This document shows, in pieces, positions 1-9,801 of a stretch of DNA of 64,000 nucleotides. The notes below the pieces were generated by a model. The model was not told the DNA's origin, ran no database searches, and worked only from the letters and a program-made list of their open reading frames with translations. Each line of letters opens with the position of its first letter. Positions within the stretch are counted from its first letter, which is position 1. Source of the DNA: Lysinibacillus sp. JNUCC-52 (GTDB taxonomy: Bacteria; Bacillota; Bacilli; Bacillales_A; Planococcaceae); NCBI RefSeq assembly GCF_015999545.1, contig NZ_CP065546.1, positions 1,860,001 through 1,924,000 on the forward strand, given 5' to 3'. The position numbers and the translations under genes are program-made.

Positions 1-393
1 TTTAACTTCAGTAAATTTAGGAACTTCTTTTAAAGATTTCGATAAAATCGCTTCTGTTTGGAGAGTTGATGAAAAAGAGTAAATCCCTGCAAGTTGTTCA
101 TCCTTTTTCGATTTCAAACTTTCCTCTATAAAACTAGTCATTTCCGCTTCTGTGTTATTCATTGAAGCAGAACGGTCCATTAAATATAATACTTGCTCGT
201 CCTTTACTGGTAATAAAATATAGGGCGCTGCGAGTGCGAAAACCAAACAACCGATTGCTATTATACGAATGCTCATGACGACTAGATGACTTTTTTTCAG
301 GCGCATACGCTCTTGCCAATAAGACCATCCAAAGTATATAAACAATGGTACTAATAACAATAAGGCTAATGGCGTATCAATTCGTAAATCCAC
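1..393 (-). CDS. von Willebrand factor A domain membrane protein (partial, C-terminus outside window)
   Basis: The reading frame begins at a GTG inside the 3' end of the preceding gene, preceded by GGAGGTG, and runs off the left edge, so only about 130 residues are seen. It opens with a membrane helix (LALLLLVPLFIYFGW), a second helix near residues 45-65, and then YLMDRSASMNN, which contains a DxSxS metal-ion-dependent adhesion site typical of vWA domains. It is the last visible gene of a minus-strand operon with a MoxR ATPase, a DUF58 protein and another vWA protein. In such MoxR/vWA modules these proteins are thought to be membrane-tethered metal-binding adaptors. The 17-nt overlap with its neighbour suggests translational coupling. 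Confidence 0.75.
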   Translation of the reverse strand, partial: MDLRIDTPLALLLLVPLFIYFGWSYWQERMRLKKSHLVVMSIRIIAIGCLVFALAAPYILLPVKDEQVLYLMDRSASMNNTEAEMTSFIEESLKSKKDEQLAGIYSFSSTLQTEAILSKSLKEVPKFTEVK

Positions 394-2122
394 GGCGTCG
401 TTGCACCTCCCACTCTGCTACAAGCAAACATAAAATAATGAGTATTAACCAAGGAACAAATGAAGCCTTTGATACTTCTTCCTTACCATTAGGCTGAAGT
501 TCTCCAAGTGTATAACTTGTTCCTTCTTCTATTACACGTTCAGGTGCCTGTAGTTGCACGATAAGGCGTTTTTCTTCACTGCTTGAGCGAGCCGTGTAAA
601 TACCTGGCTGCATCGGTGCAGTTATTAAGCCATTAGTGATTGTCGATAAAAATTCATCGTCCTGAGAATAGACACTCCAATCACCTTGTGCTAACGCAAC
701 TGAACGTTGCTCATTTGGTACGAAAATGCCAAGAGAGCCTACTGATTCAGATAATTGTTGTGTCGCACTCCATAAAAATAACGGGAACGAAGGATATAAC
801 GGCCAGTCCGTATCAGCAATATCAGCTAAAACGATGATATCGCCTTGCGGTGATCGTTGAATAAATGGTTTATCACCTACTGTGGCAATTGTCTTATAGC
901 CATCAAAAGCAGGATACAGAGCACTTACATAAATATCATTTAACTCACTAAATGCAAATAAAGCATCGCTCGTTGTTTTGACCTCACCATTGATTTCCCT
1001 TTTTTCTACATCATCACGTCCAATTAACACTAACGGTCGCTGCATGTTTTGAAGTAATGACGTTTGGTTTGTTACGATGGTAGCATTTTCGTTATCCGCT
1101 AGTTGTAATGACGGTACTATCTTTACATGATCGCTAATCGATTGGAAGCCCTTTTGAATAAGTTGATGCATGTTTTGATCGACAACGATATTCGATGTAG
1201 CTGTTTGAAGCACAACTGATTGTTTATTATCCACCACATAATCATCTTCCACATTAATGTTAGCTGTTATAGTATCCATTAACGGTAAATCTTTAAATGT
1301 TTTAGTCGTTGCCTCGTTTTCTGCTAAAGAAATTTGCTCTTCGATTACTACTTCACCTTGACTATTTTGTAATGCAATTGTCAGCTCATGTTTCTGGTCG
1401 GTATCATTTTGCAACTGCACTAATGCCATTGTAGATTGCCCATCTGTAGTAGCGGCAAAGCGTGTTATCGCAACATTTGCTAACCCCTTCTCAGAACCAT
1501 ATACGAGCCATTTTACTGAATTTTTCTCCATCGGCAATTGCTTTTTATCAAGTGAATCTGTAAAGACGTAAATCGATGTTTGTGTATCACCGACAAATGC
1601 TTGTGCGACGTCAAGCGCTTTATTCATTTGCGCAGTTTCATACGTTACATGTAAATCTTGTATCGCTTTTTCAATACTTTTCACATTCGTTTCCTGCTGT
1701 AGTACTGCTTGTGGCGTATTGCCAGTTGTAATCAACGTGATAGGTCGACCTTCAAGTTGATCTACTAATGATTGCATTTCTTTTTTATGTGCATCAAATG
1801 TGGATTGCTCTTTGCCAGCGAGCATTGTAGCAGACGTATCCACGATAAATATCGTCTGCGCACCAGCAATAGTGCTTTTTTTCATATACGGATTCATTAG
1901 TGCAAGCACTAATAGGAGCAATGCCAGCAATTGCAAATAGAGCAACGCATTTTTTTGTAAATGCTTTAAATATGGGGAAACCCTTGTTTCTTGCATAATT
2001 TCAGACCAAAAAAGTGTTGAGGACACCGTTTGATCGGTATATTTTTTTCGAAAGAAATAATAGAGCAGGACAATGACCGGGATGATGGCCGTCCAGCTAA
2101 ACATAATTTGACTAAAGCCCAA
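377..2122 (-). CDS. BatA-like vWA domain membrane protein
   Basis: A 581-aa protein with the BatA N-terminal layout: a helix at about residues 7-25, a basic linker, a second helix at about 58-76, then a vWA-like domain starting IFIVDTSATM (DxSxT, a slightly altered metal site). A long beta-rich extracytoplasmic region follows. A single C-terminal helix (WLILIILCLLVAEW) ends in a short Arg-rich cytoplasmic tail. It lies 11 nt downstream of the DUF58 gene and overlaps the next vWA gene. The role is inferred from the MoxR-DUF58-vWA context, which is usually linked to assembly or envelope stress functions; no substrate can be named. Confidence 0.75.
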   Translation of the reverse strand: MGFSQIMFSWTAIIPVIVLLYYFFRKKYTDQTVSSTLFWSEIMQETRVSPYLKHLQKNALLYLQLLALLLLVLALMNPYMKKSTIAGAQTIFIVDTSATMLAGKEQSTFDAHKKEMQSLVDQLEGRPITLITTGNTPQAVLQQETNVKSIEKAIQDLHVTYETAQMNKALDVAQAFVGDTQTSIYVFTDSLDKKQLPMEKNSVKWLVYGSEKGLANVAITRFAATTDGQSTMALVQLQNDTDQKHELTIALQNSQGEVVIEEQISLAENEATTKTFKDLPLMDTITANINVEDDYVVDNKQSVVLQTATSNIVVDQNMHQLIQKGFQSISDHVKIVPSLQLADNENATIVTNQTSLLQNMQRPLVLIGRDDVEKREINGEVKTTSDALFAFSELNDIYVSALYPAFDGYKTIATVGDKPFIQRSPQGDIIVLADIADTDWPLYPSFPLFLWSATQQLSESVGSLGIFVPNEQRSVALAQGDWSVYSQDDEFLSTITNGLITAPMQPGIYTARSSSEEKRLIVQLQAPERVIEEGTSYTLGELQPNGKEEVSKASFVPWLILIILCLLVAEWEVQRRRGFTN

Positions 2123-2133
2123 AACGGCTCACC

Positions 2134-3006
2134 TCACCTAATCCAATGTGCTTTTAATAATTGCTGAAAGATTGCATGTTGCAACCCGTCCTCCACCTTA
2201 AGCTGCAGTTTACGTACACCAAAGCGACGGCAAATCGCTTCAAATTCCTCTTCGTGCTGGCGACGTCTTGCCTCATACGTATTTAGTACTTTTGATGACA
2301 TTGTGACATTTACATCACGTCCTGTTTCACGGTCGAGTAAACGCACATCTCCTGCATAATGAGGGGATAGCTCCTCCTCCGTAACGATTTGTAAAATGCG
2401 GACATCACCTGCAAAACGGGGTAATCTTCTCAATAATTGCTCCCATTCCTCAATAGGTTCAAGCCCATCCGTCACGATGAATAGCACTGTACTATCCTTT
2501 GGTAAAGCCTTTAATGCACCTTGTGCAAAGCCTGCTGTATAAGTTGCTTCTTCAATATCTGTTACAACTTGCAAAAATGCACGACGATACATTGCTCCTT
2601 TCCGACGAAAAGGTGGCTTTACGTCATCTTGCACATAAGTAAACGATAAACGGTCATCTCGTCCAAGTACCATTAAACCAAGTGAAGCAACGATTTGCCT
2701 TGCGAACGTCCATTTAGCCGAATCGCCCATTGACTTTGTTGCATCTAATAAAATATGCACGCGCATTTCTTGCTCGTCTAAAAAACGTTTAATAAAATAT
2801 TTATCGGTTCTTGCAAAAACGTTCCAATCTACTTGTCGCACGTCATCACCTAAATGATATTCGCGAAAATCAGAGAAATCGAGGGATGCCCCGAAGCGCT
2901 GCGAACGATGCGAGCCTTTATGTTGACCACGCAATTTGGAGGCAGTCGCCACTTGGAAACGACTAATTTTCGCTAACCAATCTTCGGGCAGGATGTTTTT
3001 TGTCAT
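2134..3006 (-). CDS. DUF58 domain protein
   Basis: A 290-aa protein with the DUF58 signature FREYHLGDDVRQVDWNVFA at about residues 46-65, followed by a vWA-like fold (HILLDATKSMG, LFIVTDGLEP). DUF58 proteins are almost always encoded next to MoxR AAA+ ATPases and are thought to be their adaptors or substrates. Here the start codon overlaps the MoxR stop by 4 nt (ATGA type), indicating translational coupling. No membrane segment is visible, so it is predicted cytoplasmic. Confidence 0.85.
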   Translation of the reverse strand: MTKNILPEDWLAKISRFQVATASKLRGQHKGSHRSQRFGASLDFSDFREYHLGDDVRQVDWNVFARTDKYFIKRFLDEQEMRVHILLDATKSMGDSAKWTFARQIVASLGLMVLGRDDRLSFTYVQDDVKPPFRRKGAMYRRAFLQVVTDIEEATYTAGFAQGALKALPKDSTVLFIVTDGLEPIEEWEQLLRRLPRFAGDVRILQIVTEEELSPHYAGDVRLLDRETGRDVNVTMSSKVLNTYEARRRQHEEEFEAICRRFGVRKLQLKVEDGLQHAIFQQLLKAHWIR

Positions 3007-3998
3007 CGACTTACGCCTTGCTGTACTTTTTCTAAAATCACATCGATCACGTCATCTGCTGTCTTACCTGAAGCCTCCCCTTCATAATTCAGCAGCATTC
3101 GGTGACGGAATACTGGCTTCGCCACTGACTTAATATCACCTACAGATACATGAAAGCGTCCACTCATTAGTGCTCTAGCTTTCGCTAATTTAATTAAGCT
3201 TTGTAAGCCCCTTGGACCACTGCCATATTGTACATAGTGTTTTACTTCATCTATAGCTTCTTCTCTTTCTGGATGTGTTGCCACTACAAGATCTGCTGCA
3301 AACTCAAGCATCTCATCAGCAATCATCACTTCCTTAACCATTTGTTGTGCCAATATTAGTCCATCTGTATCCAAAACTTTTTGTAAGCTTACTTCTTGCG
3401 CACCTGTTGTTCGCTTCATAATTTCCATAAGCTCACTTTTCTCGGGATAAGGAACAAGTATTTTACAAAGGAATCGGTCCATTTGCGCCTCTGGCAACGG
3501 ATATGTACCTTCCATTTCAATAGGGTTTTGTGTAGCTAAAACGAAAAATGGTTTTGCCATTTTCTTCGTATCACCTAAAATCGTAACTGTTTTTTCCCCC
3601 ATTGCTTCAAGCAAGGCACTTTGCGTTTTTGGTGTTGCACGGTTAATTTCGTCCGCCAATACCATTTGACTAAAAATCGGCCCAGGCTGGAATGTAAATT
3701 GCTGTCTGCCGTCTGCTGTTCGCTCAATCATGCTTGTTCCTGTAATATCAGCGGGCATTAAGTCCGGTGTAAATTGAATACGAGAAAAAGATAAATCGAG
3801 CACTTCAGAAATTGTACGAATGAGCATCGTTTTCCCTAAACCTGGAAGCCCCTCTAACAGCGCATGGCCATCTGCAAGGACCGCATATAACGTGTAATCA
3901 ATTGCTTCTTCTTGTCCAACAATAAAGCGATGAATTTCATCCTTTACTTGTTGTAATTTCGTACCCATTTCAACATACTGTTGTTCTGTAAATGCCAT
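3003..3998 (-). CDS. MoxR family AAA+ ATPase
   Basis: A 331-aa AAA+ protein of typical MoxR size. Walker A is EGLPGLGKTMLIRT (about residues 49-62), Walker B with the following conserved stretch is LADEINRATPKTQSALLEAM, and the sensor region includes VLATQNPIEMEGTYPLPEAQ. MoxR ATPases act as chaperone-like remodelers together with vWA partners. The gene is sandwiched between the Gln-rich membrane protein and DUF58, in one transcription unit. RBS GGAGGAGAAA precedes the ATG. Confidence 0.9.
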   Translation of the reverse strand: MAFTEQQYVEMGTKLQQVKDEIHRFIVGQEEAIDYTLYAVLADGHALLEGLPGLGKTMLIRTISEVLDLSFSRIQFTPDLMPADITGTSMIERTADGRQQFTFQPGPIFSQMVLADEINRATPKTQSALLEAMGEKTVTILGDTKKMAKPFFVLATQNPIEMEGTYPLPEAQMDRFLCKILVPYPEKSELMEIMKRTTGAQEVSLQKVLDTDGLILAQQMVKEVMIADEMLEFAADLVVATHPEREEAIDEVKHYVQYGSGPRGLQSLIKLAKARALMSGRFHVSVGDIKSVAKPVFRHRMLLNYEGEASGKTADDVIDVILEKVQQGVSR

Positions 3999-4009
3999 GT
4001 TTTCTCCTC

Positions 4010-5497
4010 CTACTGCTGCTCAATAGTCGTGAAATAAGATTGCACGACTTGTTGTAAATCCTTCGGCAATTGTAAACGCTCAGAGCTTTCTAAATAGCTA
4101 TCTTTATACGAGCCAATTACTTCTTCATACGGTCGGATAGAACCTTTCGTAATCGGTCCATTTCCTTGTTGCTCCGATACATGCGAACCGTCCCCTAATT
4201 GCCCACTATCAACAGACGTTTCATTAGTTCCACCAAGTCTAGGTGTAGTTAATAAGTTGCGGCTACCTTGACCGCTCCCCGCACCTTTTCCAGAACCAGA
4301 ACCAGAGCCGCTTCCTTGTCCTTGTCCTTGCCCTTGACCCTGTCCTTGACCTTGCCCTTGACCTTGCCCCTGTCCTTGACCTTGGCCCTGTCCTTGGCCT
4401 TGGCCTTGTCCCTGGCTCTGTCCTTGTCCTTGACCCTGGCCTTGCTGATTGCCTTGTGATTGCCCATTGCCTGTTGCTTGTTGGGAACCATTTTGTGAAT
4501 TATTTTGCCCTTGCTGTCCCGCTTGCCCTTGTTGACTATTTGGCTGAGCGTTACCCGAAGTTTGATTAGCATTGGCATTACTTTGCTTGTTATTATTTGT
4601 ACTATTCGCACTAGCAATCGCATTTTGTAACGTATTGCTTGCTGGTTTACCTAGATTGCTCATTGCAGTTTGTGTTGTATTTGCACTTTGTGTAAGCTGT
4701 TGCTGCATCTGAGCAAGCTCTTTTAACTGGGCGATTTCCTCTTTTGATAATGCATCATTGTTATTGTCTGCAGCGCCTTCATTACTCGCTGTTTGCTTAT
4801 CTTTTAATTGCTGTTCTTTTAGAGCTAATTCCTTCTGCTTTTTCACAACTTCACGTAACGCTTCTTCCGCTGTTTGTGTTTCTTTTAATGTATTTTGTAA
4901 TTCTTTTAACTGCTCTTTCACTTCTTTTGTCTCTGCTTTTTTCTCTAACTTGGCAACTTCTTTTTTAATGTCCTCAATAACCGCTTTTTCTTTTTCAACT
5001 TCAATCGCCTCGATTTGCGTTGCAGCTGGGAACATATAAAGTATTGCTAATACGACAGCTGTCACAAAAAGTCCGACGAATGCCTTAGGACGAAACAAAT
5101 TCTTTTTTCGACCTTTAAATTCTGTATATGCTTTATCCGACTTTTGCATTGCTTTCGCAAGTAAAGACTGCACGAGTGGGTCTTTATCATCTTTAAAAGA
5201 TAGTGCGGTTACTAATTCATTATGAGAAAAGTAATGATCAAGCGCATGCAATGCTTCCTTCTCTTTCACACGCCGCCACCACATTAAAATAACAGTAGCA
5301 AGTATGCCTATAATAAAGGTAGCAACAGCAATCTGACGGTAATAAGGCCATACAAATAATCTTGATATAAGGACGAGTGAAGCACTCGTAAGCAATGCTA
5401 AAAACAACCCGTACTGTGCAATTGGAAGACTTCTCTCAAAAGTTAAACTACTTTGTGCACGCTGAATAAATTTTCGTAATTGCTGTCGACGCTCCAT
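4010..5497 (-). CDS. Membrane protein with coiled coil and Gln/Gly-rich low-complexity segment
   Basis: A 495-aa protein of no recognised family. It has membrane helices near residues 27-50, 55-72 and 138-158. A charged Lys/Glu/Gln coiled coil (about 165-275) follows, then an Asn/Gln/Ser-rich stretch and a run of roughly 20 Gly-Gln pairs (about 350-395) going into GSGSGSG. The C-terminal 80 residues look ordered again. It sits between an ABC permease and MoxR, with 11-12 nt gaps, so it belongs to this operon; it may be an envelope-anchored partner of the vWA proteins. The Gly-Gln run is encoded by a hexanucleotide repeat. Function unknown. Confidence 0.75.
   Translation of the reverse strand: MERRQQLRKFIQRAQSSLTFERSLPIAQYGLFLALLTSASLVLISRLFVWPYYRQIAVATFIIGILATVILMWWRRVKEKEALHALDHYFSHNELVTALSFKDDKDPLVQSLLAKAMQKSDKAYTEFKGRKKNLFRPKAFVGLFVTAVVLAILYMFPAATQIEAIEVEKEKAVIEDIKKEVAKLEKKAETKEVKEQLKELQNTLKETQTAEEALREVVKKQKELALKEQQLKDKQTASNEGAADNNNDALSKEEIAQLKELAQMQQQLTQSANTTQTAMSNLGKPASNTLQNAIASANSTNNNKQSNANANQTSGNAQPNSQQGQAGQQGQNNSQNGSQQATGNGQSQGNQQGQGQGQGQSQGQGQGQGQGQGQGQGQGQGQGQGQGQGQGQGQGSGSGSGSGKGAGSGQGSRNLLTTPRLGGTNETSVDSGQLGDGSHVSEQQGNGPITKGSIRPYEEVIGSYKDSYLESSERLQLPKDLQQVVQSYFTTIEQQ
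4312..4446. repeat. Hexanucleotide-type repeat encoding Gly-Gln
   Basis: Degenerate 6-bp repeats of the form CCTTGT/CCTTGC/CCCTGA on the plus strand, coding (Gly-Gln)n on the minus strand inside the 495-aa membrane protein gene. Unit changes of 6 bp keep the frame, so length variation between strains is plausible. Confidence 0.85.
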
Positions 5498-5509
5498 GCT
5501 GTTTCCTCC

Positions 5510-6355
5510 TCATCGATTACTCTTCATATTGGCACGTAATTTTTTAATCGCAATCGATAAACTTAACACGATAATTAAAATATAAATTACTAAATAGGTA
5601 ATCCATACAGGGAATTCTACTCCGCTTAGCTCTGTTAACGCATCTCCCATAGATGGAGAAATCAGTGTAAGCATTAAAGCTCCTGGATTAATAGATGCCC
5701 AAAAGTATGTCATAAATGAAGTACTTGTTGCGATCGTATTCCCCATTTGATGGAATGCCATTGATAGGAAGAAGAAAAACGCTGTAATTCCTCCTAAAAA
5801 AATGATAGAGCCATACGTAGCTATCATGGCAACAATGGTTTTCTTCGTAATAGTTGAAAACATAACTCCAATGCTGCCAATTGCAACGACTGTTAATAAG
5901 TAAAATAAAAAGATTGAAATAAGCTGTGAAGGTGATACACCACCAAATAAAAATACTAAACTATACAACGGTAGCCCTGCGATTAACATTAATACTAAAA
6001 ACGCCACTGATGATAATAATTTACCAATAATAATTTGTGTTGAACTTTGTGTCGTTGTTAGCAAAATATTTAATGTTTGCTTTTCTCGTTCACTACTAAT
6101 TGCCCCTGCAGTTAAACTTGGGGTAATGAAAAGAACGAGTGCCATTTGTAAAATTGTCAGTACGGCAAACATCATAAAGCTCGTATCAGGTCTAAAGAAG
6201 CCTCTGCCAGTAAATCCAGTCGTCAGCAGTAAAAACCCTGCGATAAAAATACAAATCACCGCTAGATAAAACATTAAACCTGAAAAGCTTTTAAAAGAAC
6301 GGAAGCGTAACTTCAATTCTTTCACGAGTACGGGGTTATAAAACCTTTCCATCAT
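5510..6355 (-). CDS. ABC-2 type transporter permease
   Basis: A 281-aa integral membrane protein with about six hydrophobic helices and the ABC-2 pattern: cytoplasmic N-terminus ending NPVLVKELKLRFRS, a helix, a second helix followed by ISSEREKQTLNILLTT (a conserved cytoplasmic loop), then three helices and a last one near the C-terminus. Its start overlaps the stop of the ATPase gene (ATGA), so the two are translationally coupled and form one exporter. The cargo is unknown; in this operon it could support the secreted 796-aa protein or the envelope functions of the MoxR module. Confidence 0.85.
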   Translation of the reverse strand: MMERFYNPVLVKELKLRFRSFKSFSGLMFYLAVICIFIAGFLLLTTGFTGRGFFRPDTSFMMFAVLTILQMALVLFITPSLTAGAISSEREKQTLNILLTTTQSSTQIIIGKLLSSVAFLVLMLIAGLPLYSLVFLFGGVSPSQLISIFLFYLLTVVAIGSIGVMFSTITKKTIVAMIATYGSIIFLGGITAFFFFLSMAFHQMGNTIATSTSFMTYFWASINPGALMLTLISPSMGDALTELSGVEFPVWITYLVIYILIIVLSLSIAIKKLRANMKSNR

Positions 6356-7287
6356 TGATTGTCCGCTCCCTTCGTAATGGCCATAAAGACATCCTCTAAA
6401 TCTTTTTCTTCCTCACTTAATGCATAAATTGGTAAATCCGCAAGCATTGCTTTTTTCAGTAGCATAATTTGATCGCGGTCTGTTCCACGATAATTAAAGG
6501 CAATTTCCAATCGATTGTCGATCACATCTATTGAAGAAATAAGTGGATCTTCCTCCAAAAATGCACGTACATCGTTTAATCTATCCGAAACCTTTATGAC
6601 AATGCGTTTTTCTCCTTGTAACTGCGCTTGAATAGAAGCAACATTGCCATGAGCAATCAGCTTCCCATTATCTATAACGCCAATTTCATCACACATTTCA
6701 GCTAGCTCTGGCAAAATATGCGAGGAGATTAAAATGGTTTTCCCCATGGATTTTAAATTTCGTAATATATCACGCATTTCTACGCGTGCACGTGGATCTA
6801 ATCCTGAAGCAGGCTCATCCAAGATTAATACCTTTGGATCATGGATGAGGGCTCTTGCTAAACATAGACGCTGCTTCATTCCTCGCGATAGTAAATCTAC
6901 ATATTCAAAACGTTTATTTGTTAAATTGACGAGCTCTAGTAACTGCGGTATTAATACTTTACGCTCCTGTATGCCAATGCCATAGCTCGCACCATAAAAA
7001 TCTAAATATTCGTCTACCTTTAGTTGATCGTAGACACCGAAGAAATCTGGCATATAGCCTATTTGTTTACGAACTTCTTTTGGTTCCTTAATAACACTTT
7101 TTCCATTAATCAATGCATCGCCTGAAGTAGGGGAAAGCAATGTTGCTAAAATCGAAAATGTTGTCGATTTCCCAGCACCATTGGCACCTACAAAACCAAA
7201 CACTACCCCTTCCTCCAATGACAGATTTAAATGATCTAGTGCTATGAAGGAGCCATATTTTTTTGTTAAATCACGAATTTCAATCAT
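6352..7287 (-). CDS. ABC transporter ATP-binding protein
   Basis: A 311-aa ATPase with Walker A GANGAGKST (about residues 34-42), signature LSRGMKQRL, Walker B VLILDEPASGLDP and the switch His in ISSHILPE. The C-terminal extension of about 90 residues is typical of ATPases partnered with ABC-2 permeases. The start codon overlaps the stop of the upstream 796-aa gene (TAATG), with RBS AAGGAGTGG. It energises the permease encoded directly downstream. Confidence 0.9.
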   Translation of the reverse strand: MIEIRDLTKKYGSFIALDHLNLSLEEGVVFGFVGANGAGKSTTFSILATLLSPTSGDALINGKSVIKEPKEVRKQIGYMPDFFGVYDQLKVDEYLDFYGASYGIGIQERKVLIPQLLELVNLTNKRFEYVDLLSRGMKQRLCLARALIHDPKVLILDEPASGLDPRARVEMRDILRNLKSMGKTILISSHILPELAEMCDEIGVIDNGKLIAHGNVASIQAQLQGEKRIVIKVSDRLNDVRAFLEEDPLISSIDVIDNRLEIAFNYRGTDRDQIMLLKKAMLADLPIYALSEEEKDLEDVFMAITKGADNQ

Positions 7288-9677
7288 TACTTCGCCACTC
7301 CTTTCAGCTCTATTTCAGGTAATTTTGTCTGCTCTCCAGTTTGATCTGGTCCAAATTTAATTTCTAAAAGCAGTTCACCCTTATCATTGAAATACTGGGT
7401 AATATCTTTTGTAAACACCTGCTTTGTATCAACTAATGGCTCATAGGCACTCGTTGTATTATTCCAAATTGACAGCTGCATACGTTTCACATCTTTATTA
7501 GAAATTGTGAGCTCATTTAAAGATTGAACGAAGCTCATAAAGTTATCTGGCATCTCTATTGATAATTCATATAAGCCGTCTTGCATGTACCACGTATTCA
7601 ACTGCTCATCTATTTTATCGAAATAAGCATTTGATGATTGTGGACTCAAATTATACGAAAAGTTGTTACGTTTCATCGTAAACGGACCAGACATTTCAAC
7701 TTTTCCATCGAATGGCTGTACAAAATAGGAAATAGGCGACATTTTGACGCTTGTGTCAAGTTCTACGCCAACAATAGCTTGTTCCGCCCATGCAGTAATG
7801 ACAGGTTGTTTTTCATTTTCTACTAAAAGAAGTGCTTGAGACTTCATGCGATCTATACGTAGTGGGTCAACTTCTTCCTTCTTCTTTGGATAATCATAAT
7901 TATAATTATTAAAGTTTGAAGGCTTTTGAAGAACCGTTGTTTTCATCTCTTGATCTACCTTCAGTGTAGCATTTGGCTCAATATCACCAAGCTTCACTTC
8001 TTTCGTACCTGATATGACCGTGACATCCTTTAGAGCAAACGGGAAGTTATTTTTAACTGTTCCAGAAAGCTTTTCATCTTTTAATGTAATATCAACATCC
8101 ATTTTACCAATATTTTGCGCTGCTGTTTTCCCTCCAAAAGATTGTACGGACCAGTAGCTTAAATCACGTAATGTTAATGTAGAGCCATTTGCGTGCTCCT
8201 TAATGTACGAAGATTCATGTAATGAACCCGCTGTACCAGTAAGATTATAGTTATTGCGGAATGCTAATGCAGAGGTGTTATTATCTGCATTCACAACAAA
8301 ATCACCACTTCGATTGGTTAAAATGGATTCTACATAATAACCATTTACACTACTATCTTCATTTACTTTAAAAAATGCGGATTGTTGAACTTGTGGCTGT
8401 ACTATACGATCTTTTGCACCAAATATAAATAATGCGATTGATAGGACAACAGAAATAGCAGGTATTACCCACCAAGCATGCTCTCGTTTATCCATTTTCT
8501 TTAGAACGAAGTAAAGGAGTGGACCAATTACTAAAATATAAAGAATGATGACGATAAGCATATAGCTAACAGACACTTCAAATGATGGGAATAACTCATT
8601 TATACTACCTAGCTCATAGGATAGCTGATCCATCGTAGATTGACCTTGCATTTGCGTTTGCTGAGACATTGTTTGAATATCTAGCATTTTCGCTGTTAAC
8701 GCCGCATAGCCATCCATTGATGCTAGAGGTTGATCTCCTAAAGAGAACGTTGTTTGTACAACCTCTCCACTACCAACCTGTTTCTTAGCTGCTAGTATAA
8801 TATTATTATCCTTTAATACAGGAATACTTCCTTTGTTTTCTGTTGCTGTATAAACAGGGATTGCTTGCGTGAAAATGCCGCCTCCAGATAATTTTGTTAA
8901 GCTATCTGCTGAGACGCTTGCCGTTTGTTGAGATAATGAAAGTGGTAAATAGTCTTTAAAAACGCCCGCTGTTTCATTAATCTGCTCAGCGCCTCCAAGT
9001 AATAATGTACCGCCATCTTGTACCCATTTTAATAACGCTTCCTGTTGTTTTGGTGATAAATCAGCAATGGCTATCTCATCTACTGCAATGATATTCGCCA
9101 TCGCAAAGCCTTGCGCAACCTCTGGTAATGTATAGTCTTTTAATTGATTTAAATTAAACACTTCAACACTAGTGGATGGTGCAAATTGAGATAATCGCAA
9201 ATATGCTGATAAACGGTCACTTTTATCTGTTAGCGTATAAACAAATGTGGAATTTGCTTCTAAGAAATTAGCTTGCAAACGTTTTGTTCCTTTATAAGCA
9301 ACCTTTTTCCCTTTTTCAATATCGCCCTCATAAAAGGCAAATAAGTCGGCATCGGAATAGCCGTAGTCAGCTAGGCTGTCTAAATATAATGTGAATGTTT
9401 TTTCCTCACCAGCCGCTATATCAATTGGAACGACTAGTGCTGATGCAGCCTGATAAGAATTAAAGGCATTGATGGCCATATCACCCGAAAAATCAGCACC
9501 ATTATTTTTTACTGTTACTTGCAATGGTGTAACGGATTGATATTTAGCCTTTCCTGAAATTCCTGCCTTAGCTTGTACCTCTAAAGTAGGTGCTGCACTC
9601 GCCTCGGAGACAGGCAGAGCATAACCTACAACAAGCATTAATAGTAATATTAGTACTGTAATATTTATTTTTTTCAA
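7287..9677 (-). CDS. Large exported membrane protein (first gene of the MoxR/ABC operon)
   Basis: A 796-aa protein starting at TTG, with AAGGGG about 8 nt upstream. A signal peptide (KKINITVLILLLMLVVGYA, cleavage near SEASA-AP) is followed by beta-rich extracellular domains. A segment around residues 195-260 (LLKWVQDGGTLLLGG) resembles the glutamine-amidotransferase-like fold seen in membrane proteins of gliding or envelope systems. Two adjacent membrane helices lie near residues 370-425, and a second extracytoplasmic domain fills the C-terminal half. No family could be named. As leader gene of the operon, transcribed from a TATAAT -10 near 9736, it is probably the cell-surface component. Confidence 0.7.
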   Translation of the reverse strand: MKKINITVLILLLMLVVGYALPVSEASAAPTLEVQAKAGISGKAKYQSVTPLQVTVKNNGADFSGDMAINAFNSYQAASALVVPIDIAAGEEKTFTLYLDSLADYGYSDADLFAFYEGDIEKGKKVAYKGTKRLQANFLEANSTFVYTLTDKSDRLSAYLRLSQFAPSTSVEVFNLNQLKDYTLPEVAQGFAMANIIAVDEIAIADLSPKQQEALLKWVQDGGTLLLGGAEQINETAGVFKDYLPLSLSQQTASVSADSLTKLSGGGIFTQAIPVYTATENKGSIPVLKDNNIILAAKKQVGSGEVVQTTFSLGDQPLASMDGYAALTAKMLDIQTMSQQTQMQGQSTMDQLSYELGSINELFPSFEVSVSYMLIVIILYILVIGPLLYFVLKKMDKREHAWWVIPAISVVLSIALFIFGAKDRIVQPQVQQSAFFKVNEDSSVNGYYVESILTNRSGDFVVNADNNTSALAFRNNYNLTGTAGSLHESSYIKEHANGSTLTLRDLSYWSVQSFGGKTAAQNIGKMDVDITLKDEKLSGTVKNNFPFALKDVTVISGTKEVKLGDIEPNATLKVDQEMKTTVLQKPSNFNNYNYDYPKKKEEVDPLRIDRMKSQALLLVENEKQPVITAWAEQAIVGVELDTSVKMSPISYFVQPFDGKVEMSGPFTMKRNNFSYNLSPQSSNAYFDKIDEQLNTWYMQDGLYELSIEMPDNFMSFVQSLNELTISNKDVKRMQLSIWNNTTSAYEPLVDTKQVFTKDITQYFNDKGELLLEIKFGPDQTGEQTKLPEIELKGVAK

Positions 9678-9801
9678 AAGCTCAACCCCTTTTTCTTACT
9701 TTTAGATGATTACATAATTATACGTTTTATCGGGCATTTTGTTCCATTTCTTATGATATCTTCATGAATATTCATAAACTCTTAAGATTTAGGGAGCTAT
9801 T

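Noticed and set aside
4249-4623. Alternative frames over the Gly-Gln repeat
   Set aside because: They result from the periodic hexanucleotide; the 495-aa frame has the start signals, membrane helices and operon spacing.
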